Positions 1-8,284 of a stretch of DNA of 64,000 nt are shown piece by piece. Positions within the stretch are counted from its first letter, which is position 1. Every line of letters begins with the position of its first letter. This stretch comes from Chlorobiaceae bacterium. GTDB taxonomy: Bacteria; Bacteroidota; Chlorobiia; Chlorobiales; Chlorobiaceae. The stretch covers positions 62,001 through 126,000 of the forward strand of contig JAAXWQ010000002.1 of the NCBI GenBank assembly GCA_013335115.1, written 5' to 3'. The position numbers were made by a program, and so were the translations under genes. Under the pieces are notes generated by a model. That model saw only the letters and a list, made by a program, of their open reading frames with translations, ran no database searches and was not told the origin of the DNA.

Positions 1-427
1 GCTCCTTCTTGACGCGGTCCTCCTTTCCGTTGCGGACGAAATAGTTGTTGATCGCGGCACGAAGCGCCTTGTCACCGAGCACCGAGCAGTGGATCTTGTG
101 GTCCGGCAGTCCGCCGAGCTCCCTGGCCACATCCTTCGGGGAGACGTTGAAGGCCTGGTCGAGGGTCATCCCCTTGACCATCTCCGACAGGATCGAGGTG
201 CTGGCAATGGCGCTGGCGCAGCCGTAGGTCTTCCACTGGCAATCGGTGATGACCTCCGTCTCCCTGTCGACCATGATGGCTACCAGCATCTGGTCGCCGC
301 ACTGCAGGTTGCCCTCCATACCGACGCCGTCGAAGCTGTCGGGGTTGTCGCCCTGCATAATGTTCTTCGGTTTCTCGAAATGCTCCTTGAGCTTCTCCGT
401 ATATGCCCATTCACCTGGCTGAAGCAT
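1..427 (-). CDS. nifU: NifU-type Fe-S cluster assembly scaffold (3' end cut by window edge)
   Basis: NifU is a scaffold on which NifS-derived sulfur and iron are built into Fe-S clusters before transfer to nitrogenase and other targets. The 142 visible residues form the NifU N-terminal scaffold domain with its three cluster-binding cysteines: C43 in QCGD (with D45), C70 in YGCASAIAS, and C114 in HCSVLG. The start ATG at 427 is preceded by a strong AAAGGAGGA ribosome binding site. It lies 17 bases inside the 3' end of nifS, so the two are translationally coupled. The frame is open to base 1, so the gene continues outside the window. Whether it carries the central ferredoxin-like and C-terminal Nfu domains of full-length NifU cannot be seen. 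Confidence 0.9.
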   Translation of the reverse strand, partial: MLQPGEWAYTEKLKEHFEKPKNIMQGDNPDSFDGVGMEGNLQCGDQMLVAIMVDRETEVITDCQWKTYGCASAIASTSILSEMVKGMTLDQAFNVSPKDVARELGGLPDHKIHCSVLGDKALRAAINNYFVRNGKEDRVKKE

Positions 428-1613
428 GGACTCCTCCTTTGATATAAGCTGTTGACATGTTCCTGATACGTTCGATGACCCCGGGGAGCACGTCGAGCAG
501 GTATTCTACCTCCTCGAGGGTGTTCTGGCGGCCAAGGCTGATCCTGATCGAACCGTGTGCGCGCTCGGCGTCGACACCTGTGGCGAGCAGCACGTGCGAA
601 GGGTCGAGCGAACCGGAGGCGCAGGCCGAACCGGTCGACACGGCGAGACCTGCAAGGTCGAGGTAGAGCAGGATCGCTTCGCCTTCCGCGCCCGGGAAAG
701 AGACGTTGAGCGTGTTGGCGAGCGAGTCGGTCGGGTGGCCGTTGAACAGCGCCTCGTCGATCCTCTCCCCGATGCCCCTCCTCAGGATATCCTTGAGTCC
801 CTGCAGGCGCGCCTCTTCCGCTGCCATTTCGGCGGCACGCATGTCGACCGCCATGCCGAGGCCCATGATGCCGAGCGTATTCTCGGTACCCGCCCGGCGG
901 CCGCGTTCCTGGTGCCCCCCCCGGATGAAGGGGCAGTAGGGAATGCCCTTGCGGACATAGAGGGCGCCGATGCCTTTCGGTCCGTAGATCTTGTGGCCTG
1001 AGACGGTCAGGAAATCGACGCCGAGCTCATCGACGTCCACCGGGACCTTACCGAACGCCTGGACGGCATCGGTATGCATGAGCGCGCCGTATCGATGGGC
1101 CAGCCCCGAAATCGCCGGGATGTCCTGGAGTGTGCCGATCTCGTTGTTGGCCATCATCACCGAAACGAGCCCCACGCTGGTTGATTTCAGGATCTCCTCG
1201 AGTTGCTGCAGGTCGACCTTGCCATAGGCGTCCACATCGAGGTATCGCACATCGACGCCGCGGTGGGTCAGACACTGTGACGTCTCCAGCACGCAAGGGT
1301 GTTCGATGCTGCTGGTGACGATCGTCTGGCGCATGCCCGGGATGCACTGTGTGGTATGGCAGACGAAAAGGGAGAGCACCGTATTGTTGGCTTCAGATCC
1401 GCTTCCCGTGAAAACGATCTCGCTTTCGTCGGCGCCCATGCACCGGGCGACCCGATTGCGGGCATCCTCGACATTCGCGCGAGCCTCACGACCGAAAGCG
1501 TGCATGCTCGACGGATTGCCGTACATCTCCATCGCCGCCGCCATCTCCTTCTTCACCTCCGGATGAAGCGGAGTCGTGGCGTTGTTATCGAAATATATCT
1601 GTCTCGCTGCCAT
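411..1613 (-). CDS. nifS: Cysteine desulfurase NifS
   Basis: This PLP-dependent enzyme takes sulfur from cysteine, carries it as a persulfide, and gives it to the NifU scaffold encoded next door. The 400-residue length fits group I NifS/IscS. Visible landmarks are the PLP-binding lysine K208 in SGHKIYGPKG, H105 in SSIEHP, D182 in HTDAVQ, and the active-site cysteine C331 in the flexible loop STGSACASG. The ATG at 1613 opens a protein starting MAARQIYFDNNATTP, typical of the family. It is the first gene of a nifS-nifU unit. A perfect IscR-like palindrome lies about 105 bases upstream, which suggests control by an Rrf2-family Fe-S sensor. The Nif-type name is chosen from the NifU partner; a general housekeeping role is equally possible. 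Confidence 0.93.
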   Translation of the reverse strand: MAARQIYFDNNATTPLHPEVKKEMAAAMEMYGNPSSMHAFGREARANVEDARNRVARCMGADESEIVFTGSGSEANNTVLSLFVCHTTQCIPGMRQTIVTSSIEHPCVLETSQCLTHRGVDVRYLDVDAYGKVDLQQLEEILKSTSVGLVSVMMANNEIGTLQDIPAISGLAHRYGALMHTDAVQAFGKVPVDVDELGVDFLTVSGHKIYGPKGIGALYVRKGIPYCPFIRGGHQERGRRAGTENTLGIMGLGMAVDMRAAEMAAEEARLQGLKDILRRGIGERIDEALFNGHPTDSLANTLNVSFPGAEGEAILLYLDLAGLAVSTGSACASGSLDPSHVLLATGVDAERAHGSIRISLGRQNTLEEVEYLLDVLPGVIERIRNMSTAYIKGGVHASAR

Positions 1614-1719
1614 AACTGGTTGGTGAATTTCGGTGGTTCTTTCTGCAAGCAGGGGAATATAAGGTTATTCCACCTGAACAACCATCCCAAATGATGGGCC
1701 CATCTCACGCCTTAATTGT

Positions 1720-1732
1720 GACTAATTTAGTC
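1720..1732. promoter_or_regulatory. IscR/Rrf2-type operator candidate upstream of nifS
   Basis: The 13-base perfect palindrome GACTAATTTAGTC fits the core of the known type 1 IscR site (GACT-R-WWW-Y-AGTC). It lies 107 bases upstream of the nifS start in an otherwise A+T-rich stretch. The outer flanks of the classical E. coli site are not conserved here. A second palindrome, GATGGGCCCATC at 1693-1704, lies closer to the gene and has no known assignment. The regulator itself is not in the window. Confidence 0.55.
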
Positions 1733-1831
1733 TTATTTATCAAAAAAGACAAGAGGCATGTCTCATCTTTTATCGAAATCTACATCGGTATCGATTTCGA
1801 TGGCGGTTTGGATAACCATGATGACACTCGA

Positions 1832-2236
1832 TCAGAAAATACGAGAGAACAGCATGATGGCCAGGAGGAGGATGATGAGCGAGGAGAAGATCAGCAGCTT
1901 GCGGCGCCCACCACTGCCGCCAGCCCGAGGGGCAGCATCCTGCGTGGAGGTGGAACCGGAATGCCTGGATTCGGGCAGCAGGAGCTCCTTGCGGCAACTT
2001 GCCAGTAGCGACTCGTCACCCACGCCGAGTTCGGTGGCATATTTCCGCAGGTAGGAGAACACATAGATCGGCGGCAGGTAGGAGAAGTCGCCGGTTTCAA
2101 GCCGTTCGATATGGAATGCGCCGATATTTACCATCCGGGCGATATCTTCGACCGAAAGGCCCCGCCCGACCCTCTCGTTCTTCAGGGCAAGGGTCAGTTG
2201 TACCAGCGGTCCTCCTGAGGGGGTTTCATCTGCCAT
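1832..2236 (-). CDS. RodZ-like helix-turn-helix protein with C-terminal membrane anchor
   Basis: A 134-residue protein. Residues about 11-75 form a Cro/RodZ-type helix-turn-helix (HTH_25 family): LTLALKNERVGRGLSVEDIA, then a second half with YLPPIYVFSYLRKYA, the usual RodZ signature. A polar Gly/Ser-rich linker and basic patch (GGRRK) follow, then one hydrophobic segment at about 112-131 that would anchor the protein with the HTH in the cytoplasm. RodZ links MreB to the cell wall; the periplasmic RodZ domain (DUF4115) is missing here, so this is a short relative. The gene stands alone, 121 bases below the stop of the lipoprotein gene and about 220 bases above nifS. Its target is unknown. Confidence 0.7.
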   Translation of the reverse strand: MADETPSGGPLVQLTLALKNERVGRGLSVEDIARMVNIGAFHIERLETGDFSYLPPIYVFSYLRKYATELGVGDESLLASCRKELLLPESRHSGSTSTQDAAPRAGGSGGRRKLLIFSSLIILLLAIMLFSRIF

Positions 2237-2357
2237 GGAGCATGACCAGATTAACGTGGCGACAACAACAAGTAACTATATCACAATTTAGAAAAAAAAT
2301 AAATCACATCAACAAGCTCAGGCAACAAGCATTCAGGCGTCAGCACACGGCGAACAA

Positions 2358-4421
2358 TCAATCGATGCCGTAAGAGCTCAGGTACATCCATGCGCCATCC
2401 TGCTCCCCGGCAAGTGCCTTGATGCTTCCCGAGCCTGAAGCATCGATTTTCAACCGGTCCGCGAGCCTCGACGTCATTCCTGCCGCCTCCTCTTTGGAGA
2501 GCGGCCTCCAGAAGAGGAACACCCGCCCGGAGGGGTGGTACATCTTGTACACCCTCGCAAGTTCCGGCCGCGCCGCATCGAAAAATGCGATCCCGGGCGC
2601 CTTGCCCGCAACCGGCAACTGGCCGGCATAGACGACCGCCTCCCTGGCGGATCCTATGAGGGAAACGCGGTGCCGCACCCCGAGCATCCCATCGAGGCCG
2701 AGAAGGTGGAACGGCGCGGGTGCATCCGACTCGAAAATCAGGTGGCTGTAGCCCGACAAGCGGTCGTTCATGGGTTTGAGCAGGGTCTCGGTCAACCAGA
2801 TGCGTTGCGGATCCGTGCGCAAACTATACCTGGCAGCGTTTGTGCCGGAGGCGAGGGTATGGCTGAGCAGCTGCAGCTGCGAGCGGACCTGCTCCCGGTA
2901 GACCGGAGTGGAAAAGATCTGCATCTCCCGGGAGCTGACGAGCATGCCGGTGGCCAGGCTGTCCCTGACGAAAAGCCTTACCAGTGCCTGGTCGGGACGA
3001 AGGCTCTTCTGGAGCGTCATCATGGTCACCGGGGTGAGCCGTAACGTCGAGGCCGCCCCCTTGTCGATGGCTACCGCCTCGTTCGACAGCTCGAAGAGGC
3101 GGCCCCGCTTCCGGGCGATCGCCTTGTCGGCAGGGACGGAATATTCGAATCCGGCGCCCTCTTCGGTCATATTGATCTTCCGCTGGAGCAGGCCCGAGAT
3201 ATCCCGGGTGGTCCTGACGATCTCATTGCGCAGGGCTTCGTGGCCAGCCGGCAAGGTAAAGTTCCCGATACCCGCGTGAAGGTCGCGCTGCAACTCGAGC
3301 AACTTCGCCTGCTCGCTCGCCTCGAAAAGCTCGAAGTACCGGCCGTTGACGATCAGAAGCTCTTCGAGGTTGCCGACTGCCTCCCGCTCGAGGCGGGCAA
3401 GATCGCGCGCCGTGGCGGGAATACCGTAATTCTGGCCGATCTGCAGGCCGATCTTCAACGCTTCGATACGCTCGTTGTCCTGGAGCCCGGGGCTCATGCC
3501 GAGCCGGTAGACCGCCGCCATGCGGGCGTAGGGCATGTTCCGCTGCGAGAAATACTCCATCGTGCTCCGGTAAGTGTCCGGCTTTTGGACGATGACCTCG
3601 TTGGATTCGTACTGAAGGATCTGGTCGAGTCTCGAAAAGCGGGCCTCCTGGGCGATGGCGAGGGCGCGGAACAGCAGGAAGCTGGCGTTGGGGCGCTGCT
3701 TTTCAAGCTGAAGGAGGCTCTTTGCGGCAATTCGCAGGGCCTTGATCCGGAGCTCGGGAGGGGCAAGCATCGTCATCACCTTTCCAGAAACCGCCGCAAT
3801 CTTGCCGGCATAGGCGTCGGGCTTGTCGAGCCCCAGGTCTCCGCGGGCGACGGAACAGTCCAGAAGGCCGGAGAGGGCGGCGATGCGGACGGCGGGATCG
3901 TCCGAAGCGGCAAGTTCAGCGCAGGTGCGCGCTGCACCGGCGAAATCCCCTGCCTTGAACGAGAACTCCGACTGCCACAACCGCTGCCATGCGTCGGGGC
4001 GTGATATCCGGCCGATCGCAGAGGCTGCCTGGCCAAATTCACCGAGCTCTGCATGCATCCTGGCGTGCCGGATGCGCAAACCGGTCCGTACCGAATCGGG
4101 AAGCATGCTTCCGGCATGGTTTTCAAGCGTTCCGAAGGTATGGAAGGCGGCATCGTACTCGCCGGCAAGGAACTCGATGCGGCTCTTCTGGAGCAGGGCT
4201 TCGACGGCCTGCCGGGAAAAGCCCTTGAGGGTATCGGCGGCAAGTGCCCTGTTGTACGCATCAAGGGCCGCAGGATATTTGTTCTGGCGTGAAAGCCGGG
4301 CGGCCTCCTCGTAGAGCGCCCCGGGGTCGACGCGGCCCTGCGAGGGGCTGCATGAGGAGAGCAAGGCTGCCAGGACGGCGAAAAGCAGGAAAAGGGGGAC
4401 GAAAGGGCGGTGAGGTCTCAT
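2358..4421 (-). CDS. TPR lipoprotein with CHAT-like C-terminal region
   Basis: A 687-residue exported protein. It starts with a lipoprotein signal peptide ending in LLSSC (lipid-modified C24). Helical repeats of TPR character follow, such as residues 35-65 with YEEAARLSRQNKYPAALDAY. The C-terminal part from about 470 resembles the fold-defining stretch of CHAT domains (caspase-like): predicted strands, then YSHLIFESDAPAPFHLLGLDGM and RVSLIGSAREAVVYA. CHAT proteases have a catalytic His-Cys pair; I see no cysteine and no matching histidine here, so it would be an inactive relative. It is divergent from the CNNM gene across a 223-base gap. The TPR and lipoprotein parts are read directly; the CHAT link is inference from local similarity only. 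Confidence 0.6.
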   Translation of the reverse strand: MRPHRPFVPLFLLFAVLAALLSSCSPSQGRVDPGALYEEAARLSRQNKYPAALDAYNRALAADTLKGFSRQAVEALLQKSRIEFLAGEYDAAFHTFGTLENHAGSMLPDSVRTGLRIRHARMHAELGEFGQAASAIGRISRPDAWQRLWQSEFSFKAGDFAGAARTCAELAASDDPAVRIAALSGLLDCSVARGDLGLDKPDAYAGKIAAVSGKVMTMLAPPELRIKALRIAAKSLLQLEKQRPNASFLLFRALAIAQEARFSRLDQILQYESNEVIVQKPDTYRSTMEYFSQRNMPYARMAAVYRLGMSPGLQDNERIEALKIGLQIGQNYGIPATARDLARLEREAVGNLEELLIVNGRYFELFEASEQAKLLELQRDLHAGIGNFTLPAGHEALRNEIVRTTRDISGLLQRKINMTEEGAGFEYSVPADKAIARKRGRLFELSNEAVAIDKGAASTLRLTPVTMMTLQKSLRPDQALVRLFVRDSLATGMLVSSREMQIFSTPVYREQVRSQLQLLSHTLASGTNAARYSLRTDPQRIWLTETLLKPMNDRLSGYSHLIFESDAPAPFHLLGLDGMLGVRHRVSLIGSAREAVVYAGQLPVAGKAPGIAFFDAARPELARVYKMYHPSGRVFLFWRPLSKEEAAGMTSRLADRLKIDASGSGSIKALAGEQDGAWMYLSSYGID

Positions 4422-4644
4422 CGATAACCTTTGCTGGGTTGACGGGTCGTTCCCGTGATTTTAGGTATAAAATCGGCTAACGGCAAGCAAACGGATTATT
4501 TAGGGCATCTTTTCCACCAACTTCACCGGCTGCCTGAACGTTCTCGGCCAGGCACGATTAATCCTTTTTTTGCATTATCTTGGGTGAAATCAAGCCATTG
4601 AAGATCAACGTGACCTTTTCCAACAGGGCAGCCTCAACCAAAAC

Positions 4645-5997
4645 ATGAATCCCGACAGTAGCCCGGTACTGGTCATCGCGCTCCTCATCCTTGCCGGCGG
4701 CCTCCTCTCCATGGCGGAATTCGCCATCATCTCCTCAAGGCCTACCCGACTTCATGAGCTGAAAGCAGCAGGCTACCAGGCCGCGGGCCTGGTGCTCGGC
4801 CTGCTCGACAATCCTGGCCGATTCCTTTCAGCAATCCAGTCAATGATCACCCTCGTCATGATCCTGACCGGGGCTTACTGCGGCCTGGCCTTCTCGCCAC
4901 CCCTTGCTCGACTGCTTGAAACCGTTCCCGAACTCACGCGTTACAGCCCGGGAATCGCCTTCACCCTCGTCGCCCTCCTTGCCACCTTCGTCTCCCTGGT
5001 GGCCGGCAAGCTCGTCCCCAAAAAGATCGCCCTGCAGCATCCCGAAGCGATTGCCGTGAGGATCGCCCCGTTCATGGACCTGCTTGCGCGCCTCGCCTCC
5101 CCGATGCTCGGCCTCGTCAACAGTTCGACCGCCGTGATGCTGAAAATGCTCGGGGTCGACCCGTCCGAGGCCCCGATGGTCAGCGACGAGGATGTAATGC
5201 TGATGATCAGGCAGGGAGCCAAGAAGGGCGTTTTCGAGTCGGTCGAGTACGACATGATCTCGCGCATCTTCCGCATGAGCGACAAGCGCGCCAGCTCAAT
5301 CATGACGCCACGCAACGAGATCGAGTGGCTCGACCTCGAAGAGCCGGAGGAGAAGCTCATCGCCAGGATCAAGGCCAGCGGCCGGTCGCAATTCCCCGTA
5401 GCCGACGGCAGGCTCGATCAGGTCTGCGGCGTCGTGCGGGCGCTGGACCTCGTCAGCCTGCTGCTCGCCAGGCCCGGAAGCGTGAAAGAGTCCATCAGGG
5501 CGGCGATGAAAACCCCGCTCTTCGTTCCGGAATCGGTTCCTGCGTTCCATGTGCTCGAAGTCTTCAGGAAGAACCGGACGCACCTGGCGCTCGTCATCGA
5601 CGAGCATGGATCGGTGCAGGGGGCGATCACCCTGACCGACGTGCTGGAGAGCATCGTCGGGGACGTGCCTGCCGACGACCCCGAAGTAGGCCGGAAAATC
5701 GTGCAAAGGAGCCGCCGGACATGGATCGTGGACGGCATGCTCCCGGTCGACGAATTCGCCTCAGCGTTCGGCCTCGACATCGAAACCTTTCGAGGCGAAG
5801 ACGAACCGCGGTACGACACGATGGGAGGATTCATGATGCACCGGCTCGGCGAGGTGCCGTCGGTGTCGGACAGCATCGAATGGAACGGCATCCAGTTCAA
5901 GGTGATCAAGATGGATGGCCAGAGGGTGGCACGGCTACTGATTGAGCTTACCGAAGCGTCTGCAGCAAGGATAACGGCAAAACAGGAGGAACGATGA
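4645..5997 (+). CDS. CNNM/CorC-HlyC family transporter (DUF21-CBS-CBS-CorC)
   Basis: A 450-residue membrane protein in the bacterial CNNM/CorC group, implicated in Mg2+/Co2+ handling. Domain order is classical. A DUF21 (CNNM) domain with about four hydrophobic segments covers residues 1-190, including SMAEFAIISS and AGKLVPKKIALQHPE. Next come two CBS motifs, starting near MTPRNEIEWLDLEEP and near MKTPLFVPESVPAFHVLEVF. A C-terminal CorC_HlyC domain follows, with YDTMGGFMMHRLGEVP. The ATG at 4645 gives a protein starting MNPDSSPVLV; no strong ribosome binding site is visible. The stop overlaps the next start (ATGA), so it is coupled to the peroxiredoxin gene. The transported ion cannot be read from sequence. 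Confidence 0.85.
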   Translation: MNPDSSPVLVIALLILAGGLLSMAEFAIISSRPTRLHELKAAGYQAAGLVLGLLDNPGRFLSAIQSMITLVMILTGAYCGLAFSPPLARLLETVPELTRYSPGIAFTLVALLATFVSLVAGKLVPKKIALQHPEAIAVRIAPFMDLLARLASPMLGLVNSSTAVMLKMLGVDPSEAPMVSDEDVMLMIRQGAKKGVFESVEYDMISRIFRMSDKRASSIMTPRNEIEWLDLEEPEEKLIARIKASGRSQFPVADGRLDQVCGVVRALDLVSLLLARPGSVKESIRAAMKTPLFVPESVPAFHVLEVFRKNRTHLALVIDEHGSVQGAITLTDVLESIVGDVPADDPEVGRKIVQRSRRTWIVDGMLPVDEFASAFGLDIETFRGEDEPRYDTMGGFMMHRLGEVPSVSDSIEWNGIQFKVIKMDGQRVARLLIELTEASAARITAKQEER

Positions 5998-6440
5998 TAC
6001 AGGAAGGACATAAGGCCCCGGAATTCACCCTTCCCGACAGCGAAGGGAACTTGGTATCCCTGTCGGATTTCGCCGGCAGGAAAGTACTGCTGATCTTCTA
6101 TCCCGGCGACGATACACCGGTCTGCACGGCACAGCTTTGCGACTACCGCAACAACGTGACGGAGTTCACCAGGCGGGGCATCACGGTCCTCGGGATCAGC
6201 GCCGACCGCCCCGACTCCCACCGCCGATTCGCCGAAAAGCACTCGCTCCCGTTCCAACTCCTGAGCGACGAGGCCAAATCGACCGCAAAGGCCTACGATA
6301 CCCTTGGCTTCCTGGGCATGTCCCAACGCGCCTACGTGCTGATCGACGAAGAAGGAACCGTGCTGCTCGCCTACAGCGACTTCCTGCCGATCACCTACCA
6401 GCCCATGAAGGACCTGCTTGCCCGCATCGACGCCTCCTGA
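5994..6440 (+). CDS. Thioredoxin-dependent peroxiredoxin (BCP/AhpC-TSA type)
   Basis: This protein reduces hydrogen peroxide and organic hydroperoxides with thioredoxin-supplied electrons. It has 148 residues, normal for the bacterioferritin-comigratory (BCP/PrxQ) class. The peroxidatic cysteine is C44 in [10 protein letters not shown], and C49 five residues later is the usual PrxQ resolving cysteine. [11 protein letters not shown] is the family active-site signature. It starts inside the stop of the CNNM gene (4-base overlap), indicating one transcript. For an obligately anaerobic phototroph this gives protection during transient oxygen exposure, an inference from the family. Confidence 0.9.
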   Translation: MIQEGHKAPEFTLPDSEGNLVSLSDFAGRKVLLIFYPGDDTPVCTAQLCDYRNNVTEFTRRGITVLGISADRPDSHRRFAEKHSLPFQLLSDEAKSTAKAYDTLGFLGMSQRAYVLIDEEGTVLLAYSDFLPITYQPMKDLLARIDAS

Positions 6441-6537
6441 CAGGCGGGGAACCAGAATGCCGGACAAAGCCGGGCACGGGGAATCCGGATCTTTTTTCGT
6501 AAATTCGCACGTTTTAACAACGCAAACGACTCTCTCC

Positions 6538-6960
6538 ATGGAAAGAACCCTTACTATCCTCAAGCCCGACTGCGTGCGCAAGCAGCTCATCGGCGCCGTC
6601 ACTGACAAGATCGAGCGCGCCGGCTTCCGCATCGTGGCGATGAAAAAGACCCGCCTCACCAAAGAGACCGCCGGCGCATTCTACGCCGTGCACCAGGATC
6701 GCCCGTTCTACGGCGAATTGGTCGACTTCATGTCTTCCGGCCCGTGCGTCCCCATGATCCTCGAGAAGGAGAATGCCGTCGCAGACTTCCGGACACTCAT
6801 CGGTGCCACCGACCCGGCACAGGCAGACGCCGGCACCATCCGCCAGCTCTATGCCGACAGCAAGGGTGAAAACATCATCCACGGCTCAGACTCGGCTGAA
6901 AACGCCGCTATCGAAGGCGGATTTTTCTTCGCCGCAGAAGAGGTCGTCAGGGCCAACTGA
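6538..6960 (+). CDS. ndk: Nucleoside diphosphate kinase
   Basis: Transfers the gamma phosphate of ATP to other nucleoside diphosphates through a phosphohistidine. The 140-residue protein starts [11 protein letters not shown]. The NDK active site is visible as [13 protein letters not shown], with the phosphorylated histidine in NIIHGSD. The frame is open upstream of this ATG, but family alignment to the standard MERTL/MERTF N terminus fixes the start at 6538. It follows the peroxiredoxin by 97 bases and is closed by the hairpin at 6986-7018. Confidence 0.95.
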   Translation: MERTLTILKPDCVRKQLIGAVTDKIERAGFRIVAMKKTRLTKETAGAFYAVHQDRPFYGELVDFMSSGPCVPMILEKENAVADFRTLIGATDPAQADAGTIRQLYADSKGENIIHGSDSAENAAIEGGFFFAAEEVVRAN

Positions 6961-6978
6961 CCGAACCGGTCCGATCGT

Positions 6979-7018
6979 AAAAAAAGCTGCCTCCGTGTCG
7001 AACGGAGGCAGCTTTTTT
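6979..7018. terminator. Bidirectional intrinsic terminator between ndk and the AI-2E permease
   Basis: A perfect 10-bp stem (GCTGCCTCCG / CGGAGGCAGC, 6986-6995 and 7003-7012) with a 7-base loop. It is followed by six T on the plus strand and preceded by seven A, which become T on the minus strand. It can therefore end both converging transcripts. Confidence 0.92.
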
Positions 7019-7043
7019 CGTTGGGGGCGAAACCGTGACAACG

Positions 7044-8138
7044 CTATGGCCCGGTGTTCCCGGGCTTACCCTGCCTGATATCGATAAGGTTCTCCCTGAA
7101 GGTCTCCCCGTAGATCTCCCACACGGTGACGAACAGTGCCGCGATGACGGGGCCGATGATGAAGCCGAACACCCCGAACATCCCGATGCCGCCGAGCGTG
7201 CCAAAAAAGATGAAGAGCTCGTGCATCTGCGTGTCGCGCCCGACCAGGATCGGCCTCAGGATGTTGTCCACCTGGCCGACGACGAGGCTGCAGAAAAGCG
7301 CCAGCCCGGCAGCCTGGAGGTACATGCCCGACATGGCAAGCCCGATGACGGCGGGGACCCAGATGATCGGGGAGCCGATGAGCGGCATGATCGACAGGAC
7401 GGCCATGACCGTGCCCCAGAAAACGGCCCGGTCGATGCCGACGACCTGGAACGCCAGGCCGGCGAGCGTGCCCTGCAGCAGGGCGATGACCAGCGTCCCC
7501 TTGAGCGTGGCCCTGGTCACCGACAGGAACTTGTCGAGGAGCCGATTCTGGTCGGGTTCGTTCAGCGGCACCGAGGCGAGGATCTTCTCCATGAGGAGAT
7601 GGCCATCCTTCATGAAGAAGAACATGGAGTAGCAGAAGATGAAGAAGAGGAGCAGGTCGTAGACGGCCGTGTAGGTAAAGGCAGACACGCTGTCGAAAAG
7701 CGCCGCTCCGATCCGGCCAAGGTATTCTGCTGCTTTCTGGAGGATGAGGTCGCTGGAAAACTCAATGTCCTGGTAGAAGGGCAGGCGCGACAGCAGTCCG
7801 TTGAGCTGCGCAGGTTCCTTGAGCTGTTCGCGGATGATTGGAATGGCGGTGCTGCTGAGCGAGACGGCCTGCATGGCGACAACGGCAACCAACCCCGCGA
7901 GGGGCAGGATCACGATGAGGAGGAATACCACCAGGGTCAACCCTGCGCTCAGGCCGCGCCGCTCACCCCACAGGCGCTGGAAACGGTTGAAAATCGGCAC
8001 CATGAGCCCGGCGAAGATCCCCGCCAAGAGGATGGTCAGCAAAAACCGGCGGATCATGGCAAGGAACAGGGCTGAGATAAGCAGCGCGGCGACAAGCACC
8101 ACGATCCGGTTGATGTTCAGGGTATTCTTCTCGTTCAT
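7044..8138 (-). CDS. AI-2E family transporter (PerM/YdgG type permease)
   Basis: A 364-residue polytopic membrane protein of the AI-2E/PerM family. There are hydrophobic helices near residues 10-50, 65-95, 155-185 and a dense block from about 215 to 350. Family hallmarks are a pair of N-terminal helices, a soluble helical middle (about 100-150), and the glycine-rich C-terminal block FIFFGTLGGIGMFGVFGFIIGPVIAALF. I chose MNEKNTLNINRIVV at 8138; the frame is open 20 codons further but that extension is polar and atypical. It converges with ndk and shares its terminator. Members have been linked to autoinducer-2 export or Na+/H+ antiport; the substrate here is unknown. Confidence 0.85.
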   Translation of the reverse strand: MNEKNTLNINRIVVLVAALLISALFLAMIRRFLLTILLAGIFAGLMVPIFNRFQRLWGERRGLSAGLTLVVFLLIVILPLAGLVAVVAMQAVSLSSTAIPIIREQLKEPAQLNGLLSRLPFYQDIEFSSDLILQKAAEYLGRIGAALFDSVSAFTYTAVYDLLLFFIFCYSMFFFMKDGHLLMEKILASVPLNEPDQNRLLDKFLSVTRATLKGTLVIALLQGTLAGLAFQVVGIDRAVFWGTVMAVLSIMPLIGSPIIWVPAVIGLAMSGMYLQAAGLALFCSLVVGQVDNILRPILVGRDTQMHELFIFFGTLGGIGMFGVFGFIIGPVIAALFVTVWEIYGETFRENLIDIRQGKPGNTGP

Positions 8139-8187
8139 CGATTCACAGGTTCGTTCACTCCGCCTCTCATAATAAAACTCCCCCCCA

Positions 8188-8230
8188 TCCATTATCAACT
8201 ATCCATTATCCATTATCCATTATCCATTAT
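8188..8230. repeat. Tandem heptamer repeat CCATTAT
   Basis: Four perfect head-to-tail copies of CCATTAT (8203-8230) and a fifth copy 15 bases earlier (8188-8194) lie in the 146-base spacer between rsmE and the permease gene. They resemble short tandem heptamers that vary in copy number between strains. No coding function or regulatory site is evident. Confidence 0.8.
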
Positions 8231-8284
8231 CAAATCCTCTTCCAATGTACACAGCAGCCGTCCTTCAGCAAAACAACTGCGGCC

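Noticed and set aside
8188-8230. Possible CRISPR array
   Set aside because: The units are 7 bases with no spacers between them; it is a simple tandem repeat.
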